34,107 nt of DNA from Flavobacteriales bacterium UBA2104 (GTDB taxonomy: Bacteria; Bacteroidota; Bacteroidia; Flavobacteriales_D; Crocinitomicaceae). Positions within the stretch are counted from its first letter, which is position 1. Each line of letters opens with the position of its first letter. The notes beneath the pieces are model-generated. The model had not been told where the DNA came from, did no database searches, and saw only the letters and a list, made by a program, of their open reading frames with translations. The DNA lies in NCBI GenBank assembly GCA_002331485.1, contig DCYS01000038.1, positions 1 through 34,107 of the forward strand. The letters are read 5' to 3'. Shown piece after piece: positions 6,603-14,511 of the stretch. The translations under genes and the position numbers were made by a program.

Positions 6603-8264
6603 TTAAAACTCGTGATTTAGCTGAATTTCAAAGGTGAAATCGACAATATTTCCGATCTTTTCAGATGGATCCATTCCAAATTCTCTTCTGTCCAGTTGAG
6701 ACGTTCCCCAAAGCACAGCTTTCTTATCACCATCCTTTTCACCAACTCCAACCAACTTAAGTTTTACCTCAAGTGGTTTCGTTTTTCCGAGCATCGTGAA
6801 TTCACCATTCAGAACATATCCATCTCCATCTTTTGTGAATCCTTCAGCTTTATATCTCATTTTTGGGTATTTCTCCTCATGGAAATAGTCACTTTGCATC
6901 AGGTGTTCATCGCGCATGGAGTTATACGTTGTCAACTCTTTTACAGGCAATGTAACATCAACAGAACAGTTCTCCAGAACTGCTTGAATACTGATTTCTC
7001 CTTTTACTTTCTTGAAAGCTCCTTTTGTTCTGCCATCATCTGGACCTAGTTCGAAAGAGATCTGTGAGGCCTCTTCATCAATAGACCATTCTCCCATTGC
7101 ATTTGTGATGTCTTTTCCTTTCGGTGCATCGACTTCTTTTTTCTTTTTAGTCGATTCTTCATCTTTGTTTTTAGAATCATCCTCAATTCCAAGTGATGAC
7201 AGGTCAATGGATGAAGAAGGGATCTCCACTGGCTTAACGTAAGGAAGGATCAAAATAGATAAGCCTATCGTAACCAGTTTGAGCGCAACAAAAGTACTTT
7301 GCTTAAACATCGTGAAGGTTACGCTCAGGATAGCCATGGAACCTATGATCCCACCCAGCGCAAGTACACCTCCTAATCGTTCCAATTGCGTGTAGGCAAA
7401 TCCGAGTAGGACGATTGCGATCATTGGAATGATCAACGCCAAGACAGCGAAGATGAATTTCCATAGTCCTTTATTATGACGTGCAAGGTTTAAAAGTAAT
7501 TCATAGAAGATGATCATGAAACCTCCTACAAAAGCTCCTTCAAGAACTTCACCTCTTGATAGGTCAAGTGTTTCATAGCCACCTTTCATTAAAACGATCG
7601 GTAAAAGAACGAGTAAGAATATCGCTCCACTTGCCGCAGACAAGATGTCGTTTTGCAATCCTACTTTGTTTCTAGCTAAAAGGGTAGCTGAGAGGTAGAA
7701 TGAACCTGCGATCACTAACCCGAGATTTCCAAGCAGAAACGAACCAAGAACGGCGATCCCCCCAATAAATGCGTAGGAAACTAAGCTTTCGAGGTAGTTT
7801 TCTTCATTCTCAGCCCATTTAATTGTACCGAATCGAATGATGAGGTTTCCTATACCTAGTTTAGCGAGGTGTGTTAAAAACGGTACAGCTGATGAGATCA
7901 GCGCGATCAAAAAGACATCAGTTGAATTGTCGATACCAAAGCCGTTATAACTGATCTTTTCGAGATCGGGGATCAAGAGTAGGGAAGAGGCTGAAAGTAA
8001 GGGGATGAAATTCCACCACAATTGTGTTTTATTTCGAGTGATCTCGCCCAGGAAAAAATGAACACTTACCACACTAATTAATATAAGGGGCAGCAGTTGA
8101 TCGTTCTCTTCACCTATCTTGAAATATTCCATAGACATGATCAATCCAACAAGGCTAAGGATATAGTAACTGATCGATTTGATCGATTGAAAGTTATTTC
8201 GGGAATGAGCTATCGTAGCTAAAATTCCGGCGAAAAGAGCAAATACAGTTGTCATTGTTACCAT
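6603..8264 (-). CDS. polytopic membrane protein fused to a C-terminal YceI domain
   Basis: The N-terminal half (to about residue 340) is a string of roughly ten hydrophobic helices with no transporter family I recognise. A Lys/Glu/Asp-rich linker (about 355-390) leads into a YceI-like domain from about 395 to the end. That domain shows the W-S-I-D-x-x-x-S-x-I-x-F start, F-x-x-V-K-G-x-I, the M-R-D-x-H-L-x-S-x-x-F-x-x-x-K-Y-P signature and the final D-R-x-x-F-G-M-D strand. YceI proteins are lipocalin-like barrels that bind isoprenoid lipids, normally free in the periplasm, so this one may be tethered on the outer face. The reading frame can be extended to a TTG at 8282, but that codon overlaps a good promoter element. 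The ATG at 8264 (or 8255) is preferred, giving 553 residues. Confidence 0.8.
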   Translation of the reverse strand: MVTMTTVFALFAGILATIAHSRNNFQSIKSISYYILSLVGLIMSMEYFKIGEENDQLLPLILISVVSVHFFLGEITRNKTQLWWNFIPLLSASSLLLIPDLEKISYNGFGIDNSTDVFLIALISSAVPFLTHLAKLGIGNLIIRFGTIKWAENEENYLESLVSYAFIGGIAVLGSFLLGNLGLVIAGSFYLSATLLARNKVGLQNDILSAASGAIFLLVLLPIVLMKGGYETLDLSRGEVLEGAFVGGFMIIFYELLLNLARHNKGLWKFIFAVLALIIPMIAIVLLGFAYTQLERLGGVLALGGIIGSMAILSVTFTMFKQSTFVALKLVTIGLSILILPYVKPVEIPSSSIDLSSLGIEDDSKNKDEESTKKKKEVDAPKGKDITNAMGEWSIDEEASQISFELGPDDGRTKGAFKKVKGEISIQAVLENCSVDVTLPVKELTTYNSMRDEHLMQSDYFHEEKYPKMRYKAEGFTKDGDGYVLNGEFTMLGKTKPLEVKLKLVGVGEKDGDKKAVLWGTSQLDRREFGMDPSEKIGNIVDFTFEIQLNHEF

Positions 8265-8279
8265 GGTAAATATTTTAAG

Positions 8280-8309
8280 CAAATGTATTATAAATTACAC
8301 AATAAACAA
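8280..8309 (-). promoter_or_regulatory. Bacteroidota-type promoter for the membrane/YceI gene
   Basis: Reading the minus strand, TTG (8309-8307) is followed after 19 nt by TACATTTG (8287-8280), matching the TTG-N19-23-TAnnTTTG consensus. Transcription would begin near 8275, about 10 nt before the preferred ATG at 8264. This argues against the TTG start at 8282. Confidence 0.55.
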
Positions 8310-8351
8310 GGGAAATAGGTACTCTGTTCAGAAATAGTCAGTTTATTTAAA

Positions 8352-8384
8352 ATAAAAAAGGCTGCCTCAATTGAGACAGCCTTT
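8352..8384 (-). terminator. rpsA: intrinsic terminator of rpsA
   Basis: An inverted repeat around AATT pairs AAAGGCTGTCTC with GAGGCAGCCTTT on the minus strand, nearly perfectly, and is followed by a T-rich tail (8351-8360 read in reverse). It lies 23 bp past the rpsA stop, and no other gene lies between. Confidence 0.9.
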
Positions 8385-8406
8385 GTAAAGCATATAGTGT
8401 CAGGGA

Positions 8407-10194
8407 TTACTCTCCGTCTTTCCCGTCCATTTTATCTTTCAATGCAGCAAGTGCGTCAAGATCACCAAGTGTTGATTTCTCAGCATTCTTGTTTACATCT
8501 TTAACTGCTTTAGAAGAACCACCTTTCTTACCAGATGATTTCTTCGTCGTTGGTTTGTCTTCTCCTTCTTCGAACATACGTAGGTGAGAAACAACGATCT
8601 TCTTAGCGTCCTTATTGAATTCAATTACTTTGAATGTCAATTGCTCATCAACTTTAGCGTTAGAACCATCTTCTTTACGCATGTGTTTAGCAGGACAGAT
8701 CGCTTCAACTCCGTACGGTAGAGAAACAATACCTGATTTATCTTTCATTTCGATCACAGTTCCCTGGTGCTCTGAACCTTCTCCGAAGATCGTTTCAAAT
8801 ACATCCCATGGATTTTCTTCTAATTGTTTGTGACCTAGTGAAATTCTACGGTTTTCCTTATCGATCTCAAGAACAACCACTTCCATCTCATCTCCAACTT
8901 TACAGAATTCAGATGGGTGCTTGATCTTCTTCTGCCATGAAAGGTCAGAAATGTGGATCAATCCGTCAACACCTTCTTCTAACTCAACGAATACACCGAA
9001 GTTAGTGAAGTTACGAACCTTAGCTTTGTGCTTAGACTCAACTGGGTAACGCTTCTCGATGTCTTCCCATGGATCTGGCATAAGTTGCTTGATACCTAGA
9101 GACATTTTACGCTCTTCGCGATCCAATGTAAGGATAACAGCTTCTACTTCATCACCAACGTTCAAGAAGTCCTGAGCAGTTCTCAAGTGCTGAGACCAGC
9201 TCATTTCAGAAACGTGGATCAAACCTTCAACACCTGGAGCGATCTCAACGAATGCACCGTAATCAGCAAGTACAACTACTTTACCTTTTACTTTGTCACC
9301 AACATTTAGGTTCTCATCAAGAGAATCCCATGGGTGAGACTGCAATTGTTTCAATCCAAGAGCGATACGCTTCTTATCATCATCGAAGTCTAGAATTACA
9401 ACGTTCAATTTCTGATCAAGCTCTACGATCTCTTCCGGGTGATTCACACGACCCCAAGAAAGGTCTGTAATGTGGATCAATCCATCTACACCACCAAGGT
9501 CGATAAATACCCCGTAAGATGTAATGTTTTTAACTGTACCTTCAAGTACCTGTCCTTTTTCAAGACCAGAGATAATTTGTTTCTTCTGTTCTTCAAGTTC
9601 TGCCTCGATAAGTGCTTTATGCGATACGACAACGTTTTTGAATTCCTGGTTGATCTTAACCACACGGAACTCCATGTCTTTACCAACATACATGTCGTAA
9701 TCACGGATCGGCTTAACGTCGATCTGAGAACCAGGCAAGAATGCCTCGATTCCAAATACGTCAACGATAAGACCTCCTTTCGTTCTACATTTAACGTGAC
9801 CAGTGATCACCTCACCAGTTTTCAATGCTTCGTTCACTTTGTCCCAAGCATCGTGCATACGTGCTGTTTTATGAGAAACAACAAGCTGACCGTTTTTGTC
9901 TTCTTGTGTCTCAACGTAAACAACAACTTCATCACCTACAGCAAGGTCTGGGTTGTAACGAAATTCATTGATAGGAATTACTCCTTCTGATTTGTAGCCG
10001 ATGTTAACAACTACTTCTTTCTTTGTCAAAGATACAACTGTACCTGTGATTACCTCTTTCTCAGTTATAGAGGTAAGTGTGTTTTCGTACGTCTCTGCGT
10101 ACTCTGCGTGTTCAGCTTTTGAGTAACCTTCGTTACCTAGAGCTTCCCAATCAAAATCAGGATTACCCTGATCTACTACTTTGTTATCAGCCAT
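8407..10194 (-). CDS. rpsA: 30S ribosomal protein S1
   Basis: S1 is the large RNA-binding protein of the small ribosomal subunit that helps mRNA bind and unfold during initiation. The protein has 595 residues and six S1 (OB-fold) repeats. The first begins near residue 47 (G-T-V-V-S-L-T-x-K-E-V-V-V-N-I-G). The third to fifth carry the classic G-x-V-x-x-I/F-x-x-x-G-x-F-V/I pattern ending in G-L-I-H-x-S-D/E-x-S-W. The tail is Lys/Ser/Gly-rich. The frame extends to a TTG at 10224, but the ATG at 10194 (M-A-D-N-K) is the better start. It has its own promoter at 10303-10333 and a strong terminator at 8352-8384, so it is monocistronic. The leader is about 100 nt, long enough for autoregulation, which is known for E. 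coli S1 but not shown here. Confidence 0.96.
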   Translation of the reverse strand: MADNKVVDQGNPDFDWEALGNEGYSKAEHAEYAETYENTLTSITEKEVITGTVVSLTKKEVVVNIGYKSEGVIPINEFRYNPDLAVGDEVVVYVETQEDKNGQLVVSHKTARMHDAWDKVNEALKTGEVITGHVKCRTKGGLIVDVFGIEAFLPGSQIDVKPIRDYDMYVGKDMEFRVVKINQEFKNVVVSHKALIEAELEEQKKQIISGLEKGQVLEGTVKNITSYGVFIDLGGVDGLIHITDLSWGRVNHPEEIVELDQKLNVVILDFDDDKKRIALGLKQLQSHPWDSLDENLNVGDKVKGKVVVLADYGAFVEIAPGVEGLIHVSEMSWSQHLRTAQDFLNVGDEVEAVILTLDREERKMSLGIKQLMPDPWEDIEKRYPVESKHKAKVRNFTNFGVFVELEEGVDGLIHISDLSWQKKIKHPSEFCKVGDEMEVVVLEIDKENRRISLGHKQLEENPWDVFETIFGEGSEHQGTVIEMKDKSGIVSLPYGVEAICPAKHMRKEDGSNAKVDEQLTFKVIEFNKDAKKIVVSHLRMFEEGEDKPTTKKSSGKKGGSSKAVKDVNKNAEKSTLGDLDALAALKDKMDGKDGE

Positions 10195-10302
10195 ATTGGC
10201 GCTATTTAATTGTATTTCAGACAACCCTAAGAATTCTGAAAGAAATTTATAATTGGTCGTTTTTAATTAGGGTTAACGACATACTTTTCCTAAATCGGAC
10301 GG

Positions 10303-10333
10303 CAAAGATAGTGTTTATTTATTTGATTGACAA
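10303..10333 (-). promoter_or_regulatory. rpsA: promoter of rpsA
   Basis: On the minus strand TTG (10333-10331) is followed after 20 nt by TATCTTTG (10310-10303), a full match to the Bacteroidota sigma-A pattern TTG-N-TAnnTTTG. The start point would be near 10297, giving an untranslated leader of about 100 nt before the ATG at 10194. Confidence 0.65.
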
Positions 10334-10378
10334 AGGAATTCTGCCAAATAATGGAGGTGTAATGAAGGGGAATAGTTA

Positions 10379-11005
10379 TTAGTAGGTAAATTCGTATGTA
10401 GTGGTATCGAAAGGCGTATTGTAGACACTGTCTACACCGTTTGATTCATTCCCATTAACCCAGTAGTAAAACTTCATATAGCGATTACCATCATTTGGAC
10501 AGTAAACCACGGTATCTACTGCGCCATAATAGAAAGTATAACCGTTTGAGCAACATTCTGGACAATCTTCCTTACCACCATCTTTTAAGATCTTGAACTC
10601 ATCACTTTGTAAAGGCTGTTGGTTGTAGATCACAAAGCGTGTCCATGCTTTGGCAGTTAGATCGTATGAGAATTCGTTCGTTTCTTCTGTGGAGAGGTTA
10701 GAGAATGGGATCACATCTGTATAAGTAAAGTAGTTCTCTTTTTCTACAACGATCTCGATCTTTTCATACTTCTCTCTTTCCAGATCGTAGGAGAATCCAC
10801 CAGATGCATCAGTTGTTAATGTCGTTTCTTTTGTACCTAATGTTCCTCCAAGCGGGAAGGTGTAGATCGAAACACTGGCTCCTGATAATGAAGAGTTAAA
10901 GGTATCGTCATTCACATTTCCTTCGATCAAAAAGGAAAGCTCATCTTTCTTACAAGCAGAGAGTAAAAAAGTAATTCCGAGAAAGATCAAGAACAAATTC
11001 TTCAT
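10379..11005 (-). CDS. lipoprotein with a carboxypeptidase-regulatory-like (Ig-fold) domain
   Basis: The protein has 208 residues. The signal peptide ends L-L-S-A-C (Cys18). Residues about 25-110 read as a CarboxypepD_reg/SusD-associated-type beta sandwich: a strand with G-N-V, G-A-S-V-S-I-Y, then T-x-A-S-G-G-F-S-Y, then a strand carrying V-E-K-E-x-Y. The second half has a C-P-x-C-C cluster near residue 150 and another Cys near 170, which may be disulfide-bonded or metal-binding. The function is unknown and it is probably surface-exposed. It lies between miaA and rpsA on the same strand but has its own promoter just upstream of the ATG. Confidence 0.78.
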   Translation of the reverse strand: MKNLFLIFLGITFLLSACKKDELSFLIEGNVNDDTFNSSLSGASVSIYTFPLGGTLGTKETTLTTDASGGFSYDLEREKYEKIEIVVEKENYFTYTDVIPFSNLSTEETNEFSYDLTAKAWTRFVIYNQQPLQSDEFKILKDGGKEDCPECCSNGYTFYYGAVDTVVYCPNDGNRYMKFYYWVNGNESNGVDSVYNTPFDTTTYEFTY

Positions 11006-11009
11006 ACTA

Positions 11010-11040
11010 CAAAGTTAAGGCAAAATTGAATAGACACCAA
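11010..11040 (-). promoter_or_regulatory. promoter giving a leaderless or near-leaderless mRNA
   Basis: On the minus strand TTG (11040-11038) is followed after 20 nt by TAACTTTG (11017-11010), a perfect match to the Bacteroidota promoter consensus. The element ends only 4 nt before the ATG at 11005, so transcription should start at or next to the start codon of the lipoprotein gene. Confidence 0.6.
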
Positions 11041-11053
11041 CACCAATAACGTT

Positions 11054-11953
11054 TTAGCTATTCAAATGTTGTAAAATGCGCTTGATCATATCCTTGTTGT
11101 TACTGAACGGTATCCAGATGCTGTCTTTGTTTCGTCTGAACCATGTGAGTTGACGTTTGGCATACCTCCGAGTATTTCTTTTGATCAACTCTATAGTGCG
11201 ATCAAGATCTTGTTCTCCGTCCAGATGATCAAATACTTCTTTATATCCAACCGTATTGAGTGGTTGTTTATTGCGGTGTGAGGTTAATGACTTGACCTCT
11301 TCAATAAGTCCGTCTTCGATCATCATATCTACGCGCAAATTAATGCGATCGTAAAGCTTTTGTCTATCGTGATCGATAACAAAATAAAGTGTTTCGAACG
11401 GACGATCTTTTGATGTTGATGAACGCTGATCAGAATATGCTTTTCCAGTAATTCGAATTACCTCTAACGCTCTTATGATCCGAACAGGATTGTTGCGATC
11501 AACATTTTCGTAATACGAGGGATCTTTGTCCTTTAACTCATTTAACAAAGGATCCAGACCTTCAGATCTGTAGACCTCATTTAGTTCTTCCCGTATATTG
11601 GGATCTTGGGGTAATTGATCAATACCGAAAACCAAAGCATCGATAAACATTCCAGAACCTCCCACCAGAATAGCATATTCATTAGATCGGTAGATCGATT
11701 CTAATTTTTCTAAGGCTTCTTGTTCAAAAACACCTGAGCTTAGTGGGTAATCGATGGAGTGAGAATCAATGAAGTAATGTGGTACCCCTTGCATTTCTTC
11801 TGCGGTGGGCTTTGCCGTTCCAATAGACATTTCTTTGTAGAACTGTCTGCTATCGGCAGATAAAATAGGGCAGGAGAGGTGTTTAGCAAGATCAACCGCA
11901 AGTGATGTTTTTCCACTTGCGGTTGGTCCAGCTATGACAATCAGTTTTGGCAT
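11054..11953 (-). CDS. miaA: tRNA dimethylallyltransferase
   Basis: MiaA transfers the dimethylallyl group from DMAPP to N6 of A37 in tRNAs that read codons starting with U, next to the anticodon, which improves decoding accuracy. The protein has 299 residues, the normal length. Motifs are the P-loop G-P-T-A-S-G-K-T at 8-15, S-A-D-S-R-Q-F-Y (33-40), I-G-T-A-K-P, P-H-Y-F-I-D, V-G-G-S-G-M-F near 99, and the C-terminal R-R-Y-A-K-R-Q-L-T-W-F-R tRNA-binding stretch. The start is 10 bp from the stop of the upstream peptidase gene, so it is probably the last gene of the string beginning with the carboxylase. Confidence 0.97.
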   Translation of the reverse strand: MPKLIVIAGPTASGKTSLAVDLAKHLSCPILSADSRQFYKEMSIGTAKPTAEEMQGVPHYFIDSHSIDYPLSSGVFEQEALEKLESIYRSNEYAILVGGSGMFIDALVFGIDQLPQDPNIREELNEVYRSEGLDPLLNELKDKDPSYYENVDRNNPVRIIRALEVIRITGKAYSDQRSSTSKDRPFETLYFVIDHDRQKLYDRINLRVDMMIEDGLIEEVKSLTSHRNKQPLNTVGYKEVFDHLDGEQDLDRTIELIKRNTRRYAKRQLTWFRRNKDSIWIPFSNNKDMIKRILQHLNS

Positions 11954-11963
11954 TTTATTATGC

Positions 11964-14018
11964 CTACCAGATCTTAGAGATCGTTTCTTCAGAATTTCTC
12001 ATAGGGTCTTCAACTTTTACGTCAAAGGCTTCAAAGAATTCTGGACAATTCATTAATGGTCCGTTCACACGGTACATTCCAGGGCTATGAGGATCTGTAG
12101 CCAAACGTTTTTTCAGCTCTTCGTCAGTATAATTGATCTTCCAAAGCTGAGCATAAGCGATGAAGAATCGTTGAGCTGGAGTAAATCCTTCTTTCTCCTC
12201 GTTGCTCTTGAACTCGTCCGTCATAGCATATGCATGATACGCCATTGTAATTCCTCCCAGATCAGCAATGTTTTCCCCCATTGTAAGGTCTGGGTTCACA
12301 CAATGACCATCAATAGGACAGAAGTTACTGAATGTTTGTCCAAGTTTCTCAGTACGCTTTTCAAAGTTCGCACGATCTTCCTCAGACCACCAGTTTGTAA
12401 ATGAACCATCTGCAGCGAATTTACTTCCCATATCATCAAATCCATGGGTGAATTCGTGTCCGATCACCATTCCGATCCCACCGTAATTAACAGCGTCTTC
12501 AGCATTAATATCAAAGAAAGGAGGCTGCATAATTCCAGCCGGGAATGCGATCTCGTTTAACAATGGGTGATAGTATGCGTTAACCATGTGTGCAGGCATA
12601 CCCCATTCTTTTTTGTCAACTGGTTCATTTAATTTATCAATGTTATCTCTGAATGAGAAATGTGCACATGCATCGATGTTAGCTACGTAATTATCAGGAA
12701 CAATTGTCAATGCACTAATGTCTTTCCATTCATCTGGATAACCTAGTTTTCTACCGATCGCTTCAAGTTTGATCAGTGCTTCTTGCTTCGTTTCGTCTGT
12801 CATCCAGGAAAGGTTTTCAAGACGAGTTCTATATACAGCAAGCAGGTTGTCCACCATTTCATTTACTTTTTCCTTCGCTTCTTCTGAGAAATGACGGTCT
12901 ACAAACTCTTTTGCTAAGGCTGTTTTAACTGGCATCGCAGTCATCTCTTCAATCGCTCTTTCATTCATTGGTTTCATCTCTGATTTCCCTGAAAGTGCAC
13001 CTTCGTAGAAATCAAAATTCATTTGTACAAGATCTTCATTCAAATATCCAGCGTAATTGTTTACTGCTTTCCATTTAAAATAAGTCTTGATTTCTTCTAA
13101 TGGAGTTTCTTCGATCATCCCATTTAAAAACGAGAAGTAGTCTGGCTGACCAACGATCAATGTATCAAAGCTCTCAATATTGATCAATTTGAAATACTGA
13201 TCCAGTCCCAGGTTTGGATACATTTTAATTGCTTCTGTTCGTTCAACTGGGTTGTAAGTGTTTTCCGGAACACGCAATGTAGCTGGTTTCATCATCTGCT
13301 CAGCCATCGCCGTTTCAATTTTCATGATCGTTTCTGCGATCTCATCCGGATTTTCCATTTCAAGGTAATCCATCACTTTGGCGATATGCGAGATGTACTT
13401 TTTACGAATTTCCTCTTTTGATTCTTCTGTGTAATAATCTCTGTTTGGAAGTCCAAGTCCACCTTGAGAGATATAAGGAACATGCTTTTCAACATCTTTC
13501 AGATCCTGACCAACATAAAATCCGAAGAAACCTCCAAATCCTTTGTCATTCATCTTAGCCAATAGTGCCGGGATCTGAGATTTTGACATTGCTCCATCAA
13601 TTGTTTCAATCCATTCAGCAACTACTTCAGTTCCTTTGTTATTTCTAGCCTCCATATCAGACATAGCTGCATAATAATCACCGATCATTTGCATTGAAGA
13701 CCCTTCCTCAGCATTAGCTTCTTTCGCTTCCTCAATGATGGCAGTTAATTTCTTCTTGTTCGCTTTGTCTAATTCATTGAAACTTCCCCATCTTGATTCA
13801 GAAGCAGGAACTGGATTGTCTTTGATCCACGTACCATTCGCAAATTGGAAGAAATCTTCTTGTGGTTTAACTGACTTGTCAAAATAGTCCGTTTTAACCG
13901 TATATACTTCAACTGTTTCTGAATTATCTTCAGCAACTTCATCACCTTTGGTTGTGCCACAATTCGTTAGTAAAAATGCTGAAGCACTTAATAATGAGAT
14001 ATTGATTATTTTTTTCAT
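11964..14018 (-). CDS. M13 family zinc metallopeptidase (PepO/neprilysin type) lipoprotein
   Basis: The protein has 684 residues counted from the ATG at 14018. A longer frame to 14072 would run into the upstream acetyltransferase gene and lacks the signal peptide at its start. The signal peptide ends L-L-T-N-C, so the enzyme is likely a membrane-anchored lipoprotein facing the periplasm or outside. The zinc site is visible: V-I-G-H-E-F-T-H-G-F-D-D (HExxH) and the downstream E-N-I-A-D-L-G-G glutamate motif. The N-terminal peptidase_M13_N lobe starts with D-K-S-V-K-P-x-x-D-F-F-x-x-A-N-G-x-W, and the C-terminus keeps the R-V-N-G-P-L-x-N substrate-binding motif. It cleaves oligopeptides. It is cotranscribed with miaA (10 bp apart) and the acetyltransferase (10 bp apart). 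Confidence 0.93.
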   Translation of the reverse strand: MKKIINISLLSASAFLLTNCGTTKGDEVAEDNSETVEVYTVKTDYFDKSVKPQEDFFQFANGTWIKDNPVPASESRWGSFNELDKANKKKLTAIIEEAKEANAEEGSSMQMIGDYYAAMSDMEARNNKGTEVVAEWIETIDGAMSKSQIPALLAKMNDKGFGGFFGFYVGQDLKDVEKHVPYISQGGLGLPNRDYYTEESKEEIRKKYISHIAKVMDYLEMENPDEIAETIMKIETAMAEQMMKPATLRVPENTYNPVERTEAIKMYPNLGLDQYFKLINIESFDTLIVGQPDYFSFLNGMIEETPLEEIKTYFKWKAVNNYAGYLNEDLVQMNFDFYEGALSGKSEMKPMNERAIEEMTAMPVKTALAKEFVDRHFSEEAKEKVNEMVDNLLAVYRTRLENLSWMTDETKQEALIKLEAIGRKLGYPDEWKDISALTIVPDNYVANIDACAHFSFRDNIDKLNEPVDKKEWGMPAHMVNAYYHPLLNEIAFPAGIMQPPFFDINAEDAVNYGGIGMVIGHEFTHGFDDMGSKFAADGSFTNWWSEEDRANFEKRTEKLGQTFSNFCPIDGHCVNPDLTMGENIADLGGITMAYHAYAMTDEFKSNEEKEGFTPAQRFFIAYAQLWKINYTDEELKKRLATDPHSPGMYRVNGPLMNCPEFFEAFDVKVEDPMRNSEETISKIW

Positions 14019-14028
14019 TGTTATAGTA

Positions 14029-14511
14029 TTAATTCTTTGGAGTATAGCACATCTCAACGTGTGGTATACCATCTTCTAAATATTCTTTTCCTGTGGATCT
14101 AAAACCATGTTTTTCGTAAAAACCTTCTAAATGTTTTTGTCCTGACAAATAAACGGGGACATCTCCGAATTCAGCTTTACAGTAATTCATTGCCGATTTC
14201 ATCATTTCATGTCCTTGTTGAACACCTCGTTCCGATTCATCTAAAACGATTCTTCCAAATCCGATCTCTTTAAAAGCAACACCTTTCGGTAAGATCCTTA
14301 AAGTTCCAACGAGTTGTCCTTTTCCGTTTCTACAGATCAAATGATACGATTTCTTGTCCTTACCGTCCAGATCCTGGTATGGGCAGTTTTGCTCTACGAC
14401 AAATACTTTAGCACGTAAGGCCAGGATATCGTATAGTTCATTTAAACTAAGGTCGGTGTAGTATTTATATTGCCAATCTAACATAGTATCAAGTTTGAAT
14501 TGCTCCGACAT
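14029..14511 (-). CDS. ElaA-like GNAT N-acetyltransferase
   Basis: The protein has 160 residues from the ATG at 14511; an ATG at 14484 is an alternative that avoids overlap with the upstream stop. It resembles the ElaA subfamily: W-x-x-x-x-x-x-x-L-x-x-x-E-L-Y-x-I-L-x-L-R at the start, F-V-V-E-Q-x-C-x-Y-x-D-x-D-x-x-D, then L-V-G-T-L-R-I-L, and the acetyl-CoA loop region I-G-R-I-V with R-G-x-x-x-G-x-x-M-M. The C-terminal F-Y-E-K-H-G-F and the final strand with H-V-E-M are also typical. The substrate is unknown. The first possible start overlaps the end of the carboxylase gene by about 23 bp, suggesting translational coupling. Confidence 0.87.
   Translation of the reverse strand: MSEQFKLDTMLDWQYKYYTDLSLNELYDILALRAKVFVVEQNCPYQDLDGKDKKSYHLICRNGKGQLVGTLRILPKGVAFKEIGFGRIVLDESERGVQQGHEMMKSAMNYCKAEFGDVPVYLSGQKHLEGFYEKHGFRSTGKEYLEDGIPHVEMCYTPKN

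Noticed and set aside
8265..8282. TTG start at 8282 for the membrane/YceI protein
   Set aside because: It overlaps the promoter element TACATTTG (8287-8280); ATGs at 8264 and 8255 begin with the expected hydrophobic sequence.
9439..9990. 183-codon plus-strand open frame inside rpsA
   Set aside because: It is a shadow of the S1 gene on the other strand, with no family and an unnatural composition.
10195..10224. TTG start at 10224 for ribosomal protein S1
   Set aside because: An in-frame ATG at 10194 gives a more typical N-terminus, and TTG starts are rare.
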